64,000 nt of DNA from Erpetoichthys calabaricus. Lineage: Eukaryota; Chordata; Cladistia; Polypteriformes; Polypteridae. The position numbers and the translations under genes are program-made. Below, one piece after another: positions 26,926-39,754 of the stretch. Below the pieces are notes generated by a model. It saw only the letters and a list, made by a program, of their open reading frames with translations, was not told where the DNA came from and did no database searches. The stretch covers positions 344,047,265-344,111,264 of the forward strand of contig NC_041394.2 in assembly GCF_900747795.2 (NCBI RefSeq), read 5' to 3'. Every line of letters starts with the position of its first letter. Positions within the stretch are counted from its first letter, which is position 1.

Positions 26926-27359
26926 AAACTTGTTTAAAAATTTGGAACAGTTAATGTAGAAGTGTTTTAATTCAAACACCAGAGTAAAAACGCATCAAAA
27001 GATACATGTTTGACTATACGTTGCAGAGTGTGACTACTTTTCATTACTTTATTAATGTAATTTGAATTTACAATAAATTCATTTTGAATTATTTACAGTT
27101 GCACTGTTTTTCAAGTTTTATCTGCATTGCTATTGAGATATGTGATGAATACTTTGCTCCAGTAAGGCTCCAAGGTTGCTTCTATTAAGTACAGGGAGAA
27201 ACAAATAAATCATTATTAAGGTTTAGAGGATACACTCCTGAGATCTTTGTACACTCTCTTATTTCTCCTCTTTCTCTCAATCTTAGCTCTTTTTTTCTCT
27301 TGATTGTTGCTCCTAAGGCATTTTAGGAGAAATACATGAGTGAAAGATGAAACCTAAAT
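26926..27359. other. intergenic, nothing recognised
   Basis: AT-rich, without recognised features. Confidence 0.4.
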
Positions 27360-28440
27360 GACTCAGTAATGAGAATCAAATTTGTGTCTCCTGAGCACTA
27401 AATAGGACATCACTGAACAGTATTTTTATTCCTCTGGGTCTAAACAAAGAGACCAGGATCACCCTTAAAAATATCATCAACCAATGTTTGAAAACCTGCA
27501 GGTGCCTTGGTGTGCCCATAGGACATTGCTCAATATTAGTAATTTCCAGTGGAAGTGTTAGAAGCTGTTTTTCCATTTGTCACATCCCTTATAATAATTA
27601 ATTTGTATGCAGCTCTTAGATTGACTTTAAAGAAACTTACTACTTGATTAAGAAGGGATGACATAAGTGCAGGGGGTAATTGTTCTTTATAGTACTTTGG
27701 GTTAATTCACTGTAGTCCATATACCCCAGTGGACTTCATAATGGAACTGTAAGCCCATTCTGACAAATTTCTATAGTTTGAGTTAGCACATAATTCTACC
27801 TTTATGGAACAAGCACATTGGGTAGAAGATGAATGTCTGAGTCATTCTCACGATTGTGGGGAGTACTTGTGAAAGACTTTTATTAAATACATTGTGAAAC
27901 TCAGAATACTCAATTGGATAATGTTTTGAGCACAAAGAATAAGGGTCTGTAATTGAACATCAAGGCCCCCTTCCTTACATTTCTTACTCCAATTCCCAAT
28001 CTATTATGGGATTATGTTTGCACAGGCAAGGGAGACCTAAAATAATCTGACAAACAAGACAAAAATGGTCAACATCTCCCTATGAAACAACACCACTGGT
28101 AACTGTAGAGGTGGGGGATATGCATTATAAATACTCATTACTGTTCATTTTCCCATCAACTAAAACGACTTGTCATTTAAATTTTAAAGCAACAGGGTGT
28201 ATTCTCAGTTCCCTTAATAATGTGCTTCCCCACAATCAATAAGTGTAGATACCTGAACATTATAAACAACAGTTGGAAGCATAGATCATTTTGCCTAAAT
28301 TCACTTTCCCAGTTTAACAGAAAATTGGGCTTTTCCTGTAGACTTCCACAAATTCAACTGCTTTCTTATATCTCTGCTTTAATCGCTAGTGACACACTTT
28401 GTTTAATTTTGTGCCCCCCAGCTAAGTTCATTCATTTCCT
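27360..28440 (-). mobile_element. Ty3/gypsy pol fossil
   Basis: Minus-strand translation gives pieces of a Ty3/gypsy pol in the normal order: a protease-to-RT linker-like segment (about 28100-27900) and then the front of the RT domain (about 27720-27370). The copy is old and broken many times, with no LTRs recognised at its ends. Confidence 0.6.
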
Positions 28441-28659
28441 TTGCTAGAGAAACTTTTACCACTAACATATTTTCATAGAGGTAGGTGATTACAGAAACAT
28501 CTTCTCACAATACATCTACCTCCAAATCACTCATGGTGATCCGAGGTAGAAAAAGGCAGACAGTACGAAAATTAAGAGTGAAGATCAGGAAAAAGAATGG
28601 AGTCAAAGGTAAAGCAAAGATCAGGACCCATCAAGAAGAGAAAACAAATCTGAAAGGCA

Positions 28660-29512
28660 AAAAGTGGGGCTTGTTATTATATTTAAGTGATTTATGTTTG
28701 AAACCATTAGCTATTCTATTTTACTACACAAGCTGAGAAATGACTTTGGGCTTATTGACAATGTCCTTACCTGGTTTAGTTCATTTAATCAAATTGATAA
28801 CAGTATGTACAGAAATGTGCTGACAGTACTCCAGTACTCAGAAGTTAAATATGGTGACCTGTAGGGCTCAGTACTCGGACTTTACTGTTTTCACTTTAAA
28901 GGATTCCACTGGGATCTATCCTTAGAAAATATAATGTTTATTTTTCACTTGTATGTAGATGATATCCAATTATACCTTTCTTTTAGACCAAAAGGCATTT
29001 CTTCAATGTTGTCTTAATTAATTGTGTCAGTGAGTTAAAGAAGTTAATGGATAAAAACTAATTGCGTCTGAACACAGATAAAACAGAGACGTTAATTATT
29101 GGAGGTAAAGATGCTGTCCAAAAGGATATTCTGTCATTATTTAACTAAGTTGGAATCATTATTAGTTTAACTGACTCAGCCTGCAATCTAGGCGTTATCC
29201 TTGACACTAGCTTTCAGTTACAGGGCCCCAAGATGTGGAATGGTCTGCCTGCTACTATAACAAGTGCCCCATCAGTCTCCGCTTTTAAACCAGGCCGAAG
29301 ACTCATGACTTCAGTTTAGCACACCCTGACTAGAGCTGCTGATTAGCTGTGCATCTCTGTTGTTAGTCATTTGTACACAATATAAGGGTGTTGTACCATG
29401 TTAGCCATTGGTTTAGTACAATGCTATATACTGTATACCCTGCTGTTTTTTTTCTAAGACTCTGTGAAGTGCCTTGAGCATGGGAAAGGCGCTATATAAA
29501 TAAAATGTATTA
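28660..29512 (+). mobile_element. L2-like LINE relic, internally deleted
   Basis: Plus-strand pieces include GSVLG (about 28866), a YVDDIQLYLS-like catalytic segment around 28955-28985, LNTDKTETLIIGG (about 29070) and NLGVILDTSFQL (about 29190). These are followed at once by GPKMWNGLPA (about 29222), so the middle of the RT C-terminal region is missing. The 3' end is GGAAAGGCGCTATATAAATA. Several frames are broken. Confidence 0.75.
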
Positions 29513-29514
29513 TG

Positions 29515-29725
29515 AATGTAGTTAGAAGTCAGGCAAAATGACCCCTTTTATTGGCTAACTAAAAAGATTACAATATGCAAGCTTTTAAGGCAACTCAAGC
29601 CCCTTCTTCAGGTGAGATGTAACCAATTGATGAAGAAGGGGCCTGAGTTGCCTTGAAAGTTTGCATATTGTAATCTTTTTAATTAGCCAATAAAAGGGGT
29701 CATTTTGCTTCACTTCTCACTACAC
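29515..29725. mobile_element. foldback MITE, diverged relative of the 9.5-kb palindrome
   Basis: The arms (about 29515-29610 and 29630-29725) pair imperfectly around a roughly 20-nt loop and share TTGGCTAACT, ACAATATGCAAGCTTT and CCCCTTCTTCA with 9573-9642. A 24-nt piece matching the outer end of the family (GGGTGTTGTACCATGTTAGC) is at 29386-29409, separated from the rest by the LINE 3' tail, so the two elements are interleaved. Confidence 0.75.
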
Positions 29726-29739
29726 AAATATAAGTACAG

Positions 29740-30075
29740 TAATTCAATATATAAAGTGCCTTGGATCTACTGCTAAGATGCTATCCTGGGTATGGAAAAA
29801 CCATTTCAGATAAATCAGCTTGGGAATTATCAGGTGGAAAGATCCTGTTAACAGATTGAATGGCCTGCACAGACTCTACTATTGAATGACTAGCAGGACT
29901 TTTATCTTCTGTTTTTTTTTAAAAAAATCTCTATTTTTATATGTACTAATGCTATATTTAGTAATTAGTGTAATCTATACTTGCATTTTACCTAAGAATC
30001 TGTTCACAGCACTCCGTGCAAGTACTCAGTGAAGAGTGTTACACAAAAAGAAAGTACTATTGTATTGTATAGATA
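29740..30075 (+). mobile_element. LINE 3' UTR fragment
   Basis: It aligns by eye with 60060-60440: TTTCAGATAAA, ATCATCAGGT / TTATCAGGTGG, GTCCT / ATCCTG and GGAATGGC / GAATGGC, in the same order. It ends in (TATTG)n-like sequence. There is no coding part. Confidence 0.55.
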
Positions 30076-31495
30076 GACGGACAGAACATACTTAATTTTT
30101 CCCCAAGCGATAATTATTATTAGTAATGTTGTTTGTGTATTTGATTTCTTTGTGTGATGGTCCACCTCCCTCTACTTGTCACTTTGCTCCTCTTTGTGCA
30201 CTTTGTCACTGCAGCAATGACCAGGTGGAATTGTCACCTGTCTTGAAGTAAATAGCTGAAGTAAGGAGAGCTCTTTCTTCCTGTTTTATGAGCTCCAAAA
30301 TACCTAACTTGTACCTACCAGTATAGCATGTGGAGGAATAGAATTATGACAATATGGTGCATTTAAGCAATCAGCACGTACCCTTGTCAAACATCAATAT
30401 TGTATTCTGTAAAGTATAAATAACTGATATGAGGCTGTATATACAATAAGGGTGTACCTGACTGTTGCTAAACAGACTTTTTTGTGACATTTTTGGGTGC
30501 TCTGTCAGGGTTGGACCTAGGATGAACGGCACTTTGGTTTTTATCACTGGGGGTTTCATTTGATCAGTTTTAATTTCTATACTTTTGGCATTTTTATCTT
30601 CATTTTGACTGTTTTATCATTTTTATTGCTATTTTGGTGACAATGATACTGCCATTTCATTGTTTTCTGTCACAGACATTGCGCTTCATTGCCACACATG
30701 GTGCAACCAATGATGTCGTCATGCTGACAGTACTGAAGATGATGCCTTTCTAGTTCCACTGTTTTCGATGACCTTACATGTGTTTTTGCTACAATTACTG
30801 AGATGAGCATTCAGTTTTGGCAGTTTGGCTTATCTTCTTTCCAGCTCTAACAACTGCTTGTTTCTGATATTTACCTTCTCATCTCCCACAAATTCATTCA
30901 TAGCAGAACAGTCATAGTCATGCTGTTTACGGTTTTGATGAATATTGCTACTCACGTGTTTACCGGCATTGAGTTACGTGTTGTTGCAGCACAACGACCT
31001 ATGGTCACAATACAAATAAATCCCACAATATCTGCCTGCATGCACAAACAAATGAGAGCAAAGAGAACTTCATTCTAAATAATGACCCAGGTAAGTGCTG
31101 TAACAACCCAAGTAATAGCTGTATTGATCAAACAAATGGGAAGTGAGACCCCTAAGTGCATGGGCTCCAGCATACTGAATAAAGAGTTCTGGGCAAAATA
31201 AAAAAAAAAAAAATTACACACACACACACACACTGGAATTCATGAAGGATTCTTTTGTAGCTAAACCCATTGCTACATGCAGTCAAGCAGGTGCTTTCTG
31301 TCTAAAATTTAAGTATCCAAACACTTCACCTGAAAGAAAGTAAAATGACTACAAGGTTAAAAACGCCAAAGGTAGAGGTTGCACCACTGACATTTCATGA
31401 ATCAGAGAACTGAATATCTTCAAAAATTCTGTAATCAAAATCATGACACACTGAAAAAAAGGCAAAGAGAGAAAAGTGTAATAAAGGTAAGGTAA
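30076..31495. other. intergenic, microsatellites only
   Basis: It contains a poly(A) run at 31199-31213, a (CA)n array at 31216-31233 and a (GGTAA)n run at about 31485-31500. No gene was recognised. Confidence 0.4.
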
Positions 31496-31499
31496 GGTA

Positions 31500-31955
31500 A
31501 AACCCAGGTTATAATTACATTACAATAAGAACATAAGACATTTGACAAACAAGAGGAGACCATTCACTCCATCAGGCCCGTTTGTTTAGCTAATAGCCAA
31601 GATGTCCTAATATCTCATCCAGATTCTTCTTACAGGCTGTTGAGGTTTCATCTTCAACTCCCACAACTCTTTGTGTAAAGAAGTGCTTTCTGGCTTCAGT
31701 TTTAAATGTGCTTCCCCTAAATGTCCGCTGATGTCCTTAAGTGTGTGATTCACCCTTAAATATTGGATCTACTTTATTGATGCCTTTGAGGATTTTAAAT
31801 ACCTGGATTACATCTCCACGCAGTCTAAACGGGTTTAATTCTCTAAGTCTGTCAGAGTATGACAAGTCCTTAAGTCCCATGATGCACTTGGTTGCTCTCC
31901 TCTGCACAGCTTCAAATGCTGCTATGTCTTTCTTGTATCGTGGTTAATTACATAT
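31500..31955 (-). mobile_element. CR1-like LINE, C-terminal RT fragment
   Basis: On the minus strand: EAVQRRATKCIMGLKDLSYS, then DRLRELNPFRLRGDVIQVFK, ILKGINKVDPIF, and FKTEARKHFFTQRVVG. This is the C-terminal end of CR1-clade reverse transcriptases. One stop or frame break is seen near GESHT. It is 5'-truncated. Confidence 0.8.
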
Positions 31956-32035
31956 GATAAACACATGTAAATACAAATTCAATTATGATATATAAACTTC
32001 CATTTAAAAGTATGCCTGAATTATTTACTAGTGTG

Positions 32036-32750
32036 ACCAGTACATTTACAGCACCCCACACCTCCAACACAAGCAGCACGACACAAGTCCTTGTACATTA
32101 AAAAGATTTATTTGTACAAATCCTTACAAAAAAGCTTTGAAACTTACAAATACAACAATTCTTCTCTTTTTTCTTTCCTTCAACCCCTCTATGTGTGCTT
32201 TGTCCTCCTTCCACTCGACTCCAACTTGCCTAGCTGTGGTTGAGCATCTTCTTTTATGTTGGACCCAGGAGTACTTCCAGTTCTAGGGCATAACCTGGTG
32301 GAAGTACTTCCAGGTCAATCAGAACTCCCATAAAGTAGGGATGATGAATCCCTGCAGCACCCCCGGAGGTACCCACAGAACCTGACAAGACTGTCCTAAA
32401 GGACTACAGTTCCCAGCATGCCTTATGGGTGTCTGTACAGGTGACATCACCCAGGAAGGCTTACACTTAGCATGTCAGGGAAGCATGTAATCCTGCCAGG
32501 TTATCTCCCCCTTATCACCCATTACACTGCCCTCCCAACCGGGTATCATTTCTTGATCCAACCCTGCCAGGATGCAAGTGTACCCACTGATGCATTGGCA
32601 TATTCTGCCAATCTCCTGGCTGAGGAAGGATGATCTTTGCCCTGTTTCTTGTGCCACTGAAGAGCTTACCTCCCCATCCATGTAAGGAACCTTGACACAT
32701 CTCAGGCGGGAAACCACCACCCCCAACGCACCCTGCCAATCACACTAGAA
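32036..32750 (-). mobile_element. LTR-like repeat (superfamily uncertain)
   Basis: A composite of GC-richer sequence with paired words such as GTACTTCCAGTT and GTACTTCCAGGTC (32270-32315), ending in an (AT)n run at 32752-32764. It resembles the 26282 and 51325 repeats in composition and in the word CTACAGTTCCCAGCATGC-type segment, which is common in fish LTRs. It is old; no coding part is recognised. Confidence 0.35.
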
Positions 32751-32764
32751 ATATATATATATAT

Positions 32765-33534
32765 AAAAAGCAAAATCTGACAAAACTAAGTATATGAGAG
32801 AAGATGCACAAAACTCAAAAGGAGAAAGTACAGATTTATGAAAATAAAAGGGTGTCTTTGTGCCGTGCAATTTATAACACCACATTATAGTCTAAAAGCA
32901 GCCCCTGTGCACATGCTGCAGACTTGACACAAATCTACAAACTCTTTGAAAGCTATGGGCGAATCTCCACAAGGCACCAAACTGAAAGTGAATTACAAGG
33001 TGAATATTTCTTTCATTTTGTATTTGCCCACAAAATTAATTTATTTCACACCCACTATCCATAATAGAAATAATAACTGACTAGCCGAGTCTCTGTGAAG
33101 ACAGGATTGCATGCATCTTGGCAAACATGAACTGTAATCTGGAAGAAAAGTTGAGGAAATACCTTGAATGTGGGCACCTTTATCAGTGTGCTTGAATCAT
33201 TCCAGCCAAAAGTGCAGTGCATTGCTGTCCAGGAAAACTGTCACATTCTTTGACACATTGCAATTTTAATTTAGTTCACTTTTCTTATATAAAACATATG
33301 TATTAAAGCATATATACATACATATAAAAGTTGTTTTTAAGAGCTCAGCTTGGGAGGCAGGAAAATCTAGAACTCAGCCATGGCTTCGACAGGCCACCCA
33401 AGTGACATAGTCTGGGTCTTCTGGGGTCAGAGTTATAAAGTTTGTGTACGCACAAAAAGAGGCTTAAAATGTTCATATGCAGCTTCCCATGCAAAAGTTG
33501 GAATTTACCATATTAAAGAAAACATGATATGACA
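32765..33534. other. intergenic, nothing recognised
   Basis: No recognised gene or repeat. Confidence 0.4.
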
Positions 33535-33685
33535 ATGAAACCTGTCCGGGACATCCCAAGAGCGGAAGGATGGTGGAAGGCAACTAATTTGAGACCCTGC
33601 TTCCCCCAAGACGATAGGTGGCAGTGTCCCTAAAGTATAATGGTGCCCTGGACTCCCACAGGGCATTATGGACTTTGTAGTAAAT
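33535..33685 (+). mobile_element. LTR-like fragment, same family as 26282
   Basis: It matches the first part of the 26282-26925 repeat (GGAAGGATGG, CTTCCCCCAAGACG, GGTGCCCTGGACTCCCACAG). It is a short relic. Confidence 0.55.
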
Positions 33686-36600
33686 AAAAGTTTGACTTAT
33701 CCTATTAAAGGTGAACACCCCCTAATTTTTAGTCTTATGAACTTGAACTTGGCTTATCCTATTAAGGCATATACAGTACATGCAGGTTACTGATTTAAGA
33801 TTAGGCATCCAGGTTACTACTGCTGCCTGGTCTATGAGGTTAAGTTCAGGATTTGGGTAGGGGTAGACTGTCCTAAGTTCGAACTCCCTTTACTTTTTCG
33901 TCTTATGAACTGGAACTTGAGTAAGAAATACTTGCAAATCGATCAGGCTGATATTTCCATCCCTTATTTTATAATTCATAAATGATAAATTGCACATTGT
34001 TCCTATAATGTAACACATCTATATAAATAACTCAATCAGGTACATATGTATAAGTCTTTTTCATCCTGTTCTTTGCTGTTTACAAACCTAGTCTATGCAC
34101 ATTTTCAAACTAGTTAATGACTCCTAAACTCATGGTAACAGCTGCAGAGTTGACTCTTGTTAGTGCTTTTGGGATGTTGTCTTGCAACACAACAGTCCAA
34201 ACCCTACATATTGGTTTTCCCAAATATTATAGCAACCCTTGTGTGTGTTTGGTGGTCACTGGACACTACTTCTGTTACACAAAACTGTTTAATAAACTAA
34301 ATGAAATAATTTAATATGCACAGGTAAGAGATTATTAAAATTGTTTTTTATTAGAAGTTATTTCTGATTTATAGGGAAATATTACTACGCTTGAAGGAAG
34401 TGTGATAAATTGAGATTAATATGCAGTTAATTTCTATTAAAAATTGTAATTGTTTGATTAACCACAATTGCATTTTTAATCAAACCACAGCCCTATTCAT
34501 TTTATCAAAGATGATGGCTTCTTGCTGTGGATCTTCAGCAGGGTCTGATGGGACTGAGGCTCAACTAACGGCAGTGCTGGGATTCAGGGGAATCAGAACT
34601 TACATCTCTGGTGAGGCAGTCCACTTGCAGGCATAAACAACAGTAAGGAGTGGACACCATGAATATATCAGAACTAGAGAGGAGAAAAGTCTTAAGTCAT
34701 AACTGGTGAGCCTATAGCTGCACACATGGGCTCCATATAAACTACTAGAGCGAGTCATTGACATTGACATTAACACTGAGGATAAACAGCTGGATTTAAA
34801 AAAGAGAGAATCAATACATAAAAAACATGAGAGAAAAGATGCCATCAACAAACCTAATAACAAGATTAAGTTAAAACTACATACTGGATAAAGTCATCAA
34901 CTCTGTGGACATTTCAGAATTTAAGCCAGACCATATGACTTTGATTTACAGGACATCCTTTTTAAATATTAAAAAAAAAAGTAAAATGACAAACTAGCAC
35001 ATAGTCTTGATGCCAGAAGAGGTCCTTGTCACAGAAGTCCATCAGATGAGAAGTTAAAGAGCCTCCCCCACTGTCTATTCTTACTGTACTATAATTCTTG
35101 AGATGAATGTGACGGTGCCCTAGTCCTGGTTACCGCCGGGTGACATTTATTCAAACGACTCATAGCTTCAGAAAATAGTGTCTCAGAGCTGGAAAGATTT
35201 GCCAAAATTATGATGTTTCACTTAATTCCCAAATATGCTATAAAATTTTTAATAATTGTTATATAGCAAGTTCATCCCTCACCACCTACCAGTCAGTCTT
35301 TTTTAAGTCGTCTACCTTTCGCATTGAAAGTCTACGTTATGATCTGGAGGCTAATGAACTGCCAGTCCACTGCTACTCACAATCTCATTCTGCAGGTGGA
35401 AATAGTAAATCCTGTCAAAATTATAAGTCTTGTGTCCAGGATGACATGCTGGGCTTGATACCTCAGTGGAGAATTCTTACATTTCTCTGACCCATCTTCA
35501 TTGACCCTGTGATAAACTAGAACAACTAATCACAGTTGTTCCTGCCATATGCCCAATACTACACGGACAGGCTAAGACTCCCAGTGATACTGAATTAGAG
35601 AAGGTGGATCTGAGAACATAATGTTGTGCTTTCCTTGGTGATTCATAAATGTGAGTGTGTTGTTGTCAGCTGTGGCAAAGACTCTGGAGATTCACTGTAT
35701 AGATGCAAGAAATACTAGAGCCCAACTCTCTAGAATTTTGTTCATGTGTTAGAATTTTAAAGCACTCAGTTCAATCCCATCAGCCCCAAATGAGGAGTAT
35801 CTATAGGCCACTCAGTTTTAGGCCTCAACAGCAGTGAAGATCAGATAAACAAGGCAGTGACTTTAATGTTTAACATGGCAGCAGGCAAAATGACCAACAC
35901 ACTCTGCCTCCCAGTGGCCACTTCAGTGTCATTGCTTTATAAACTCTGTTGGTTATATCCTTTTGTTAGTTCAGTTATGACTAGCGAAGTGAGACAAAGA
36001 CTAGACATATCTGACTGGATTAAATTACCTTTCTCCTTAGTTTATTATGTAAGAGGTTGCGCTGAGTCTTCAGTCATGGTCAAGCTTCTCATTCAAAGTT
36101 CATGTTATGATGGAAGTTCAAATAGAGGAGAGGATGAGATGTACATAAAGGTTCTCTCACCTAACACTCTAGAAATAATGAAGCTGCTGCTCTGCTTGAC
36201 TGTTAGCACCAGGTGTCAAATTCCATGTGGAGCTTCAAAACATCAAGTTGACTGGGGAAGAGCTGGACAGGTCAGACATGAAAGATGATTGCTATGTGGT
36301 GAAGTGTAGAGGACTTTCAAGTGGGATGTCCTTTTTTTGTGCTCTCTGATGCATACGTCACACATACTGGGGTTTAAATTTTTTAATTTGAAAATCTTGA
36401 AAACTCACCTGCAAAATTAGAATAAAAAGGAGAGGTGAGACATGATGCAAGTACAGAGGTTCTCTCTTCTCACACTGTATACACCTGACTACCATCACCC
36501 TGAACCTGTGCTGAAGACTGGCATTGAGTCGATGGGTGACTGACAGGGAAGCGAGCAAGTGGTAATGTCTCATCTTGTGTGTGTGTGTGTGTGATTCTTT

Positions 36601-37714
36601 TCTTTTTGGACATTAATATCCTAGGTTACTAGAACACTCTATTAGCTCAGAAGTCCATTCTGCAGCAGGTCAGGTCAGCAATAAGAAGAATGTCTGATTG
36701 CAGGCGGGGACTGCTATGTTGTGCTTGTAGTGTCAACTTGCAACTCTCCCTTATGTTTTTCTGCCTTCTGCACTGGCTTACATTTCAACTTCTTTGTGCT
36801 TGATGTGTTGTTTTTTTTTTGTTTTGTTTTTTTGCCTTATTAAAAGAGTGTGAAAGAAAGAGTGTTACTTGTAGAATGTCGGAGTCAACCTGTGGCTAAG
36901 GTCTAAAGATCAAAGATGAAGATTCAATTGTCTTAGTAACTCCTAGTGCATCGATGCAACTGTTGGCTTTGATACTATAGAAATACTGTATTCATACATT
37001 CTGAAAAACATTATATAACAATAAGCCTTGAGATTCAGGACACACTACTAGTACCCTGGGTGAGATACTATAGCTGCCTTCTCTCACATTTTAGGAATAT
37101 TGAAACTATTGAAAGGTACCTGCCCTTTATCACAGTGGCTACTCATTTTTCATAAATGACCTATCACATTGTTAATAACATAATGAAGGAGTAGCTCCTT
37201 GACTGAATGCGGGTTCAGCTCATCACAGATTTCCACCCTATTTATAAACACAAAAATGAACCAGAGGTCTTATCAATCAGGTGAATGAGAGCTGATACAC
37301 TTCTGTGGCCTCAGATTACACAGTATTATAAATATGATCAAGATTAGTTTGAAAGTCAACACAAACAGAAAATTGTGGGGACATCCAAAGTGAATGAGAG
37401 TGTTAAACTTGGGTCGCTGCTGGAAGAGGTCCTGGCGAGGCCAGCAGAGGGCACTTGCACGGATGTCTGAATGTGGATCCCAATGTCCCAGTACAGTGAC
37501 AGGGGCAATGTGCTGTAAAAATGGTGCTGTTCTTCATATTAGATTTAAAATCGAGGTCCTGACTGTCTGTGGTCATTAAAGATCTCTGGACATCCTTTGA
37601 AAAGAATATGGTGTATCCCGATGACCTGGCCAAATTGCCATCCATGTCCTAGTCATTCTGGCCCCCTAATGATTCCCTGTCTTTAATTGGCTATGTCTGT
37701 CTCCGCTTCACCTG
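33686..37714. other. long stretch without a supportable gene
   Basis: Two near-repeats of TCTTATGAACTTGAACTTG / TCTTATGAACTGGAACTTG occur near 33741 and 33900. Plus-strand open stretches at 35290-35480 and 35857-36288 (143 codons) show no family motif and are flanked by stops in all frames. A (GT)n array lies at 36576-36591 and T runs near 36810-36830. They may be decayed repeats; I do not call a gene. Confidence 0.4.
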
Positions 37715-37885
37715 CTAACAGCTAATGTATGGTGAGCGTACTGGCACAAAATGGCTGCTGTCGCATCATCCAGGTGGATGTTGCATATTAGTGGTAGCTG
37801 AAGTGGCTCCCCACTCACTAAAATGATTTGAGTAGTTGAAAAAAATGCTATATAAGTGTACAGAATTATTATTATTATTAAGGAA
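37715..37885 (+). mobile_element. SINE with (ATT)n tail
   Basis: It contains ATCCAGGTGGATGTTGCATA and ends with ATGCTATATAAGTGTACAGA followed by ATTATTATTATTA. The ending matches 22376-22450. Confidence 0.6.
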
Positions 37886-39319
37886 GTGAAACTGGACAAT
37901 AGTACTGATCAAAGTCAAGATCCTGTTTTTAATGAGAAACAACTATTTGTAACATGTGAGGGCAGTTCCTATACCATACGACCAGATTTGGGTGTAACAC
38001 ATTCCAAATATAATACATTATATAATAATTTTACTTTTTTTGCGTCAACAGTAATATACAATTCTCCTATTGCAAAATAAGTAATACTATTATAGTTACC
38101 TTGACCAGAATTGTAATAATATCAATCATTTTAACAAACTACAAGTCTGCAGTGATTTTCATTATCCTGATGCATTAGCAAATGGTACCCAGCAGGCACT
38201 AATCTTTTACTGTTACATTTTATATTGTCACCATTCATAAAATATGGATGTCACTGCTAAGAGTAAGTCTGTTGTTGCACCTTCTCTGCTACAAACCATT
38301 ATTGCTTTTTATAACGTGGAGGACTTGCAGCCCATAAAGTCACAACTGTAAGATACTGCCTTCTTGAAGCACATCTCCAATAAAAAAAGTATCTTTATTA
38401 CACTTACAACAAGATTCAACGTGAACTTAAGGCCAATTTTCAGTAGACCAGTTTATATGTATGGTCTGCATGAAATTTTTCCCATTGAATTAATTCTAAT
38501 CTACAGCTCAAAAAAGCTGCCACTGCTTGCAGGCACATTCAAGACCACCACATCTCTGATGAGATTGTTGCTGAAATCCATGAGATATGTACATCATAAT
38601 CCTGGATTATCTCAAAAATGCAACCAGAGTAGAATGCCTCTATAGATTTCTGAGAACTAAGCATATTTTCTTACAATATAATGTGCCAGTCTCTTCTAAG
38701 TGCTCCTGTCGAAAAATGGTTCAGTAATGGAAGTCTTGGGCTTAGCTCACACTAAACAGCCTTTCAGGTTTTTGTTTTGGAAGATTGCTTCTTATGAGAC
38801 AAAATAAAGGTTTCACGTGTTTTCAAAGAAGAAATATGAATACATACGTCCCTAAATACTGTATTTTGGAAACTCAAGCTAACATTGTTGCTTCATTTTT
38901 ACTTTTGTTGACAAGGTAAATCTTCATTTGACTATAAAAATATAGGATAGCTGTCAGATAGCTTTCAATAGTTTACAATTCTATAATATTAAAATTGGCA
39001 ATTTTAAATTACTTGCTTTTAATATGCAAACATTAGGACACCTTTGTGTGCCAGAGTTAAGCAGTACTCTTTTAATTTATATACCTAAAAAATATGCATT
39101 TTATTCATTTATAGCTTTGCAGTGATTATATAGAAAATAGCTAATAATTGTTATTTTGTGTTTGTCTGTGAGAGCTCATTCAGTTGCAGATGTGTTCATG
39201 AATGTACTGTATTTTTCTTAAACATTTGCTTGCTGAATATTTTTGAACTTCCATAATTTATTTGTGAATAAAATACTATATAATACACTACTTAATAAAA
39301 AGTAATATTCTTGTATACT
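37886..39319. other. AT-rich flank downstream of the TRIM-Ig gene
   Basis: No coding sequence was recognised, and no transmembrane or SPRY exon on the minus strand. A second AATAAA (minus) lies at 39257-39262. Confidence 0.4.
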
Positions 39320-39325
39320 TTTATT
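39320..39325 (-). terminator. polyadenylation signal AATAAA
   Basis: A minus-strand AATAAA lies about 83 nt after the stop codon at 39408-39410, the expected position for the end of the Ig exon transcript if the last exon runs through to the stop without splicing. Confidence 0.5.
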
Positions 39326-39407
39326 ACTTTTTTTAAGTAACATGTAATATTTAATATATTACTATTTAAAAGTAACTTACCCAGTACTGCATACAATACA
39401 GACACAT

Positions 39408-39754
39408 TCACCTGGCCCAGTTCACAGCCCATATCTCTATACACATGCCGTTCAGAGTCTCATGCTCCACCTTACAGATCACATCTTCTTCCTGACTCCG
39501 GGAATTGAAAGTGGTGTTGTACACCAGATGGTAGCTATGTTGTCCTCTCTGAGGAACACAAAGTGAAGTATCATAGCATTCACCACTGTATTCATTATAA
39601 TAGCTTCCTGTTGCTGACTTCCAGGTTACTTTGATGTCTTTAGGGAAAAAATCCTGGATGGAGCAGCTCAGATTGTATTGCTTGTATCGCTGGCCATACC
39701 TAACATTATGACTAATCACTTGAATATCTGAGACAATTGGCCGCTTCTGCAGAC
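39408..39754 (-). CDS. Ig C1-set domain exon 3 and stop codon
   Basis: The acceptor is TGTCTGCTCCCCAG. It codes [20 protein letters not shown] and [10 protein letters not shown] and then stops soon after (NWAR, TGA at 39410-39408). A GT just before the stop could be a donor in phase 2, but the nearby AATAAA favours a terminal exon. The third domain is the most diverged. Confidence 0.85.

Noticed and set aside
35857-36288. 143-codon plus-strand open frame
   Set aside because: No family resemblance, no splice signals of note and repeat-like surroundings; length alone is not enough at this AT content.
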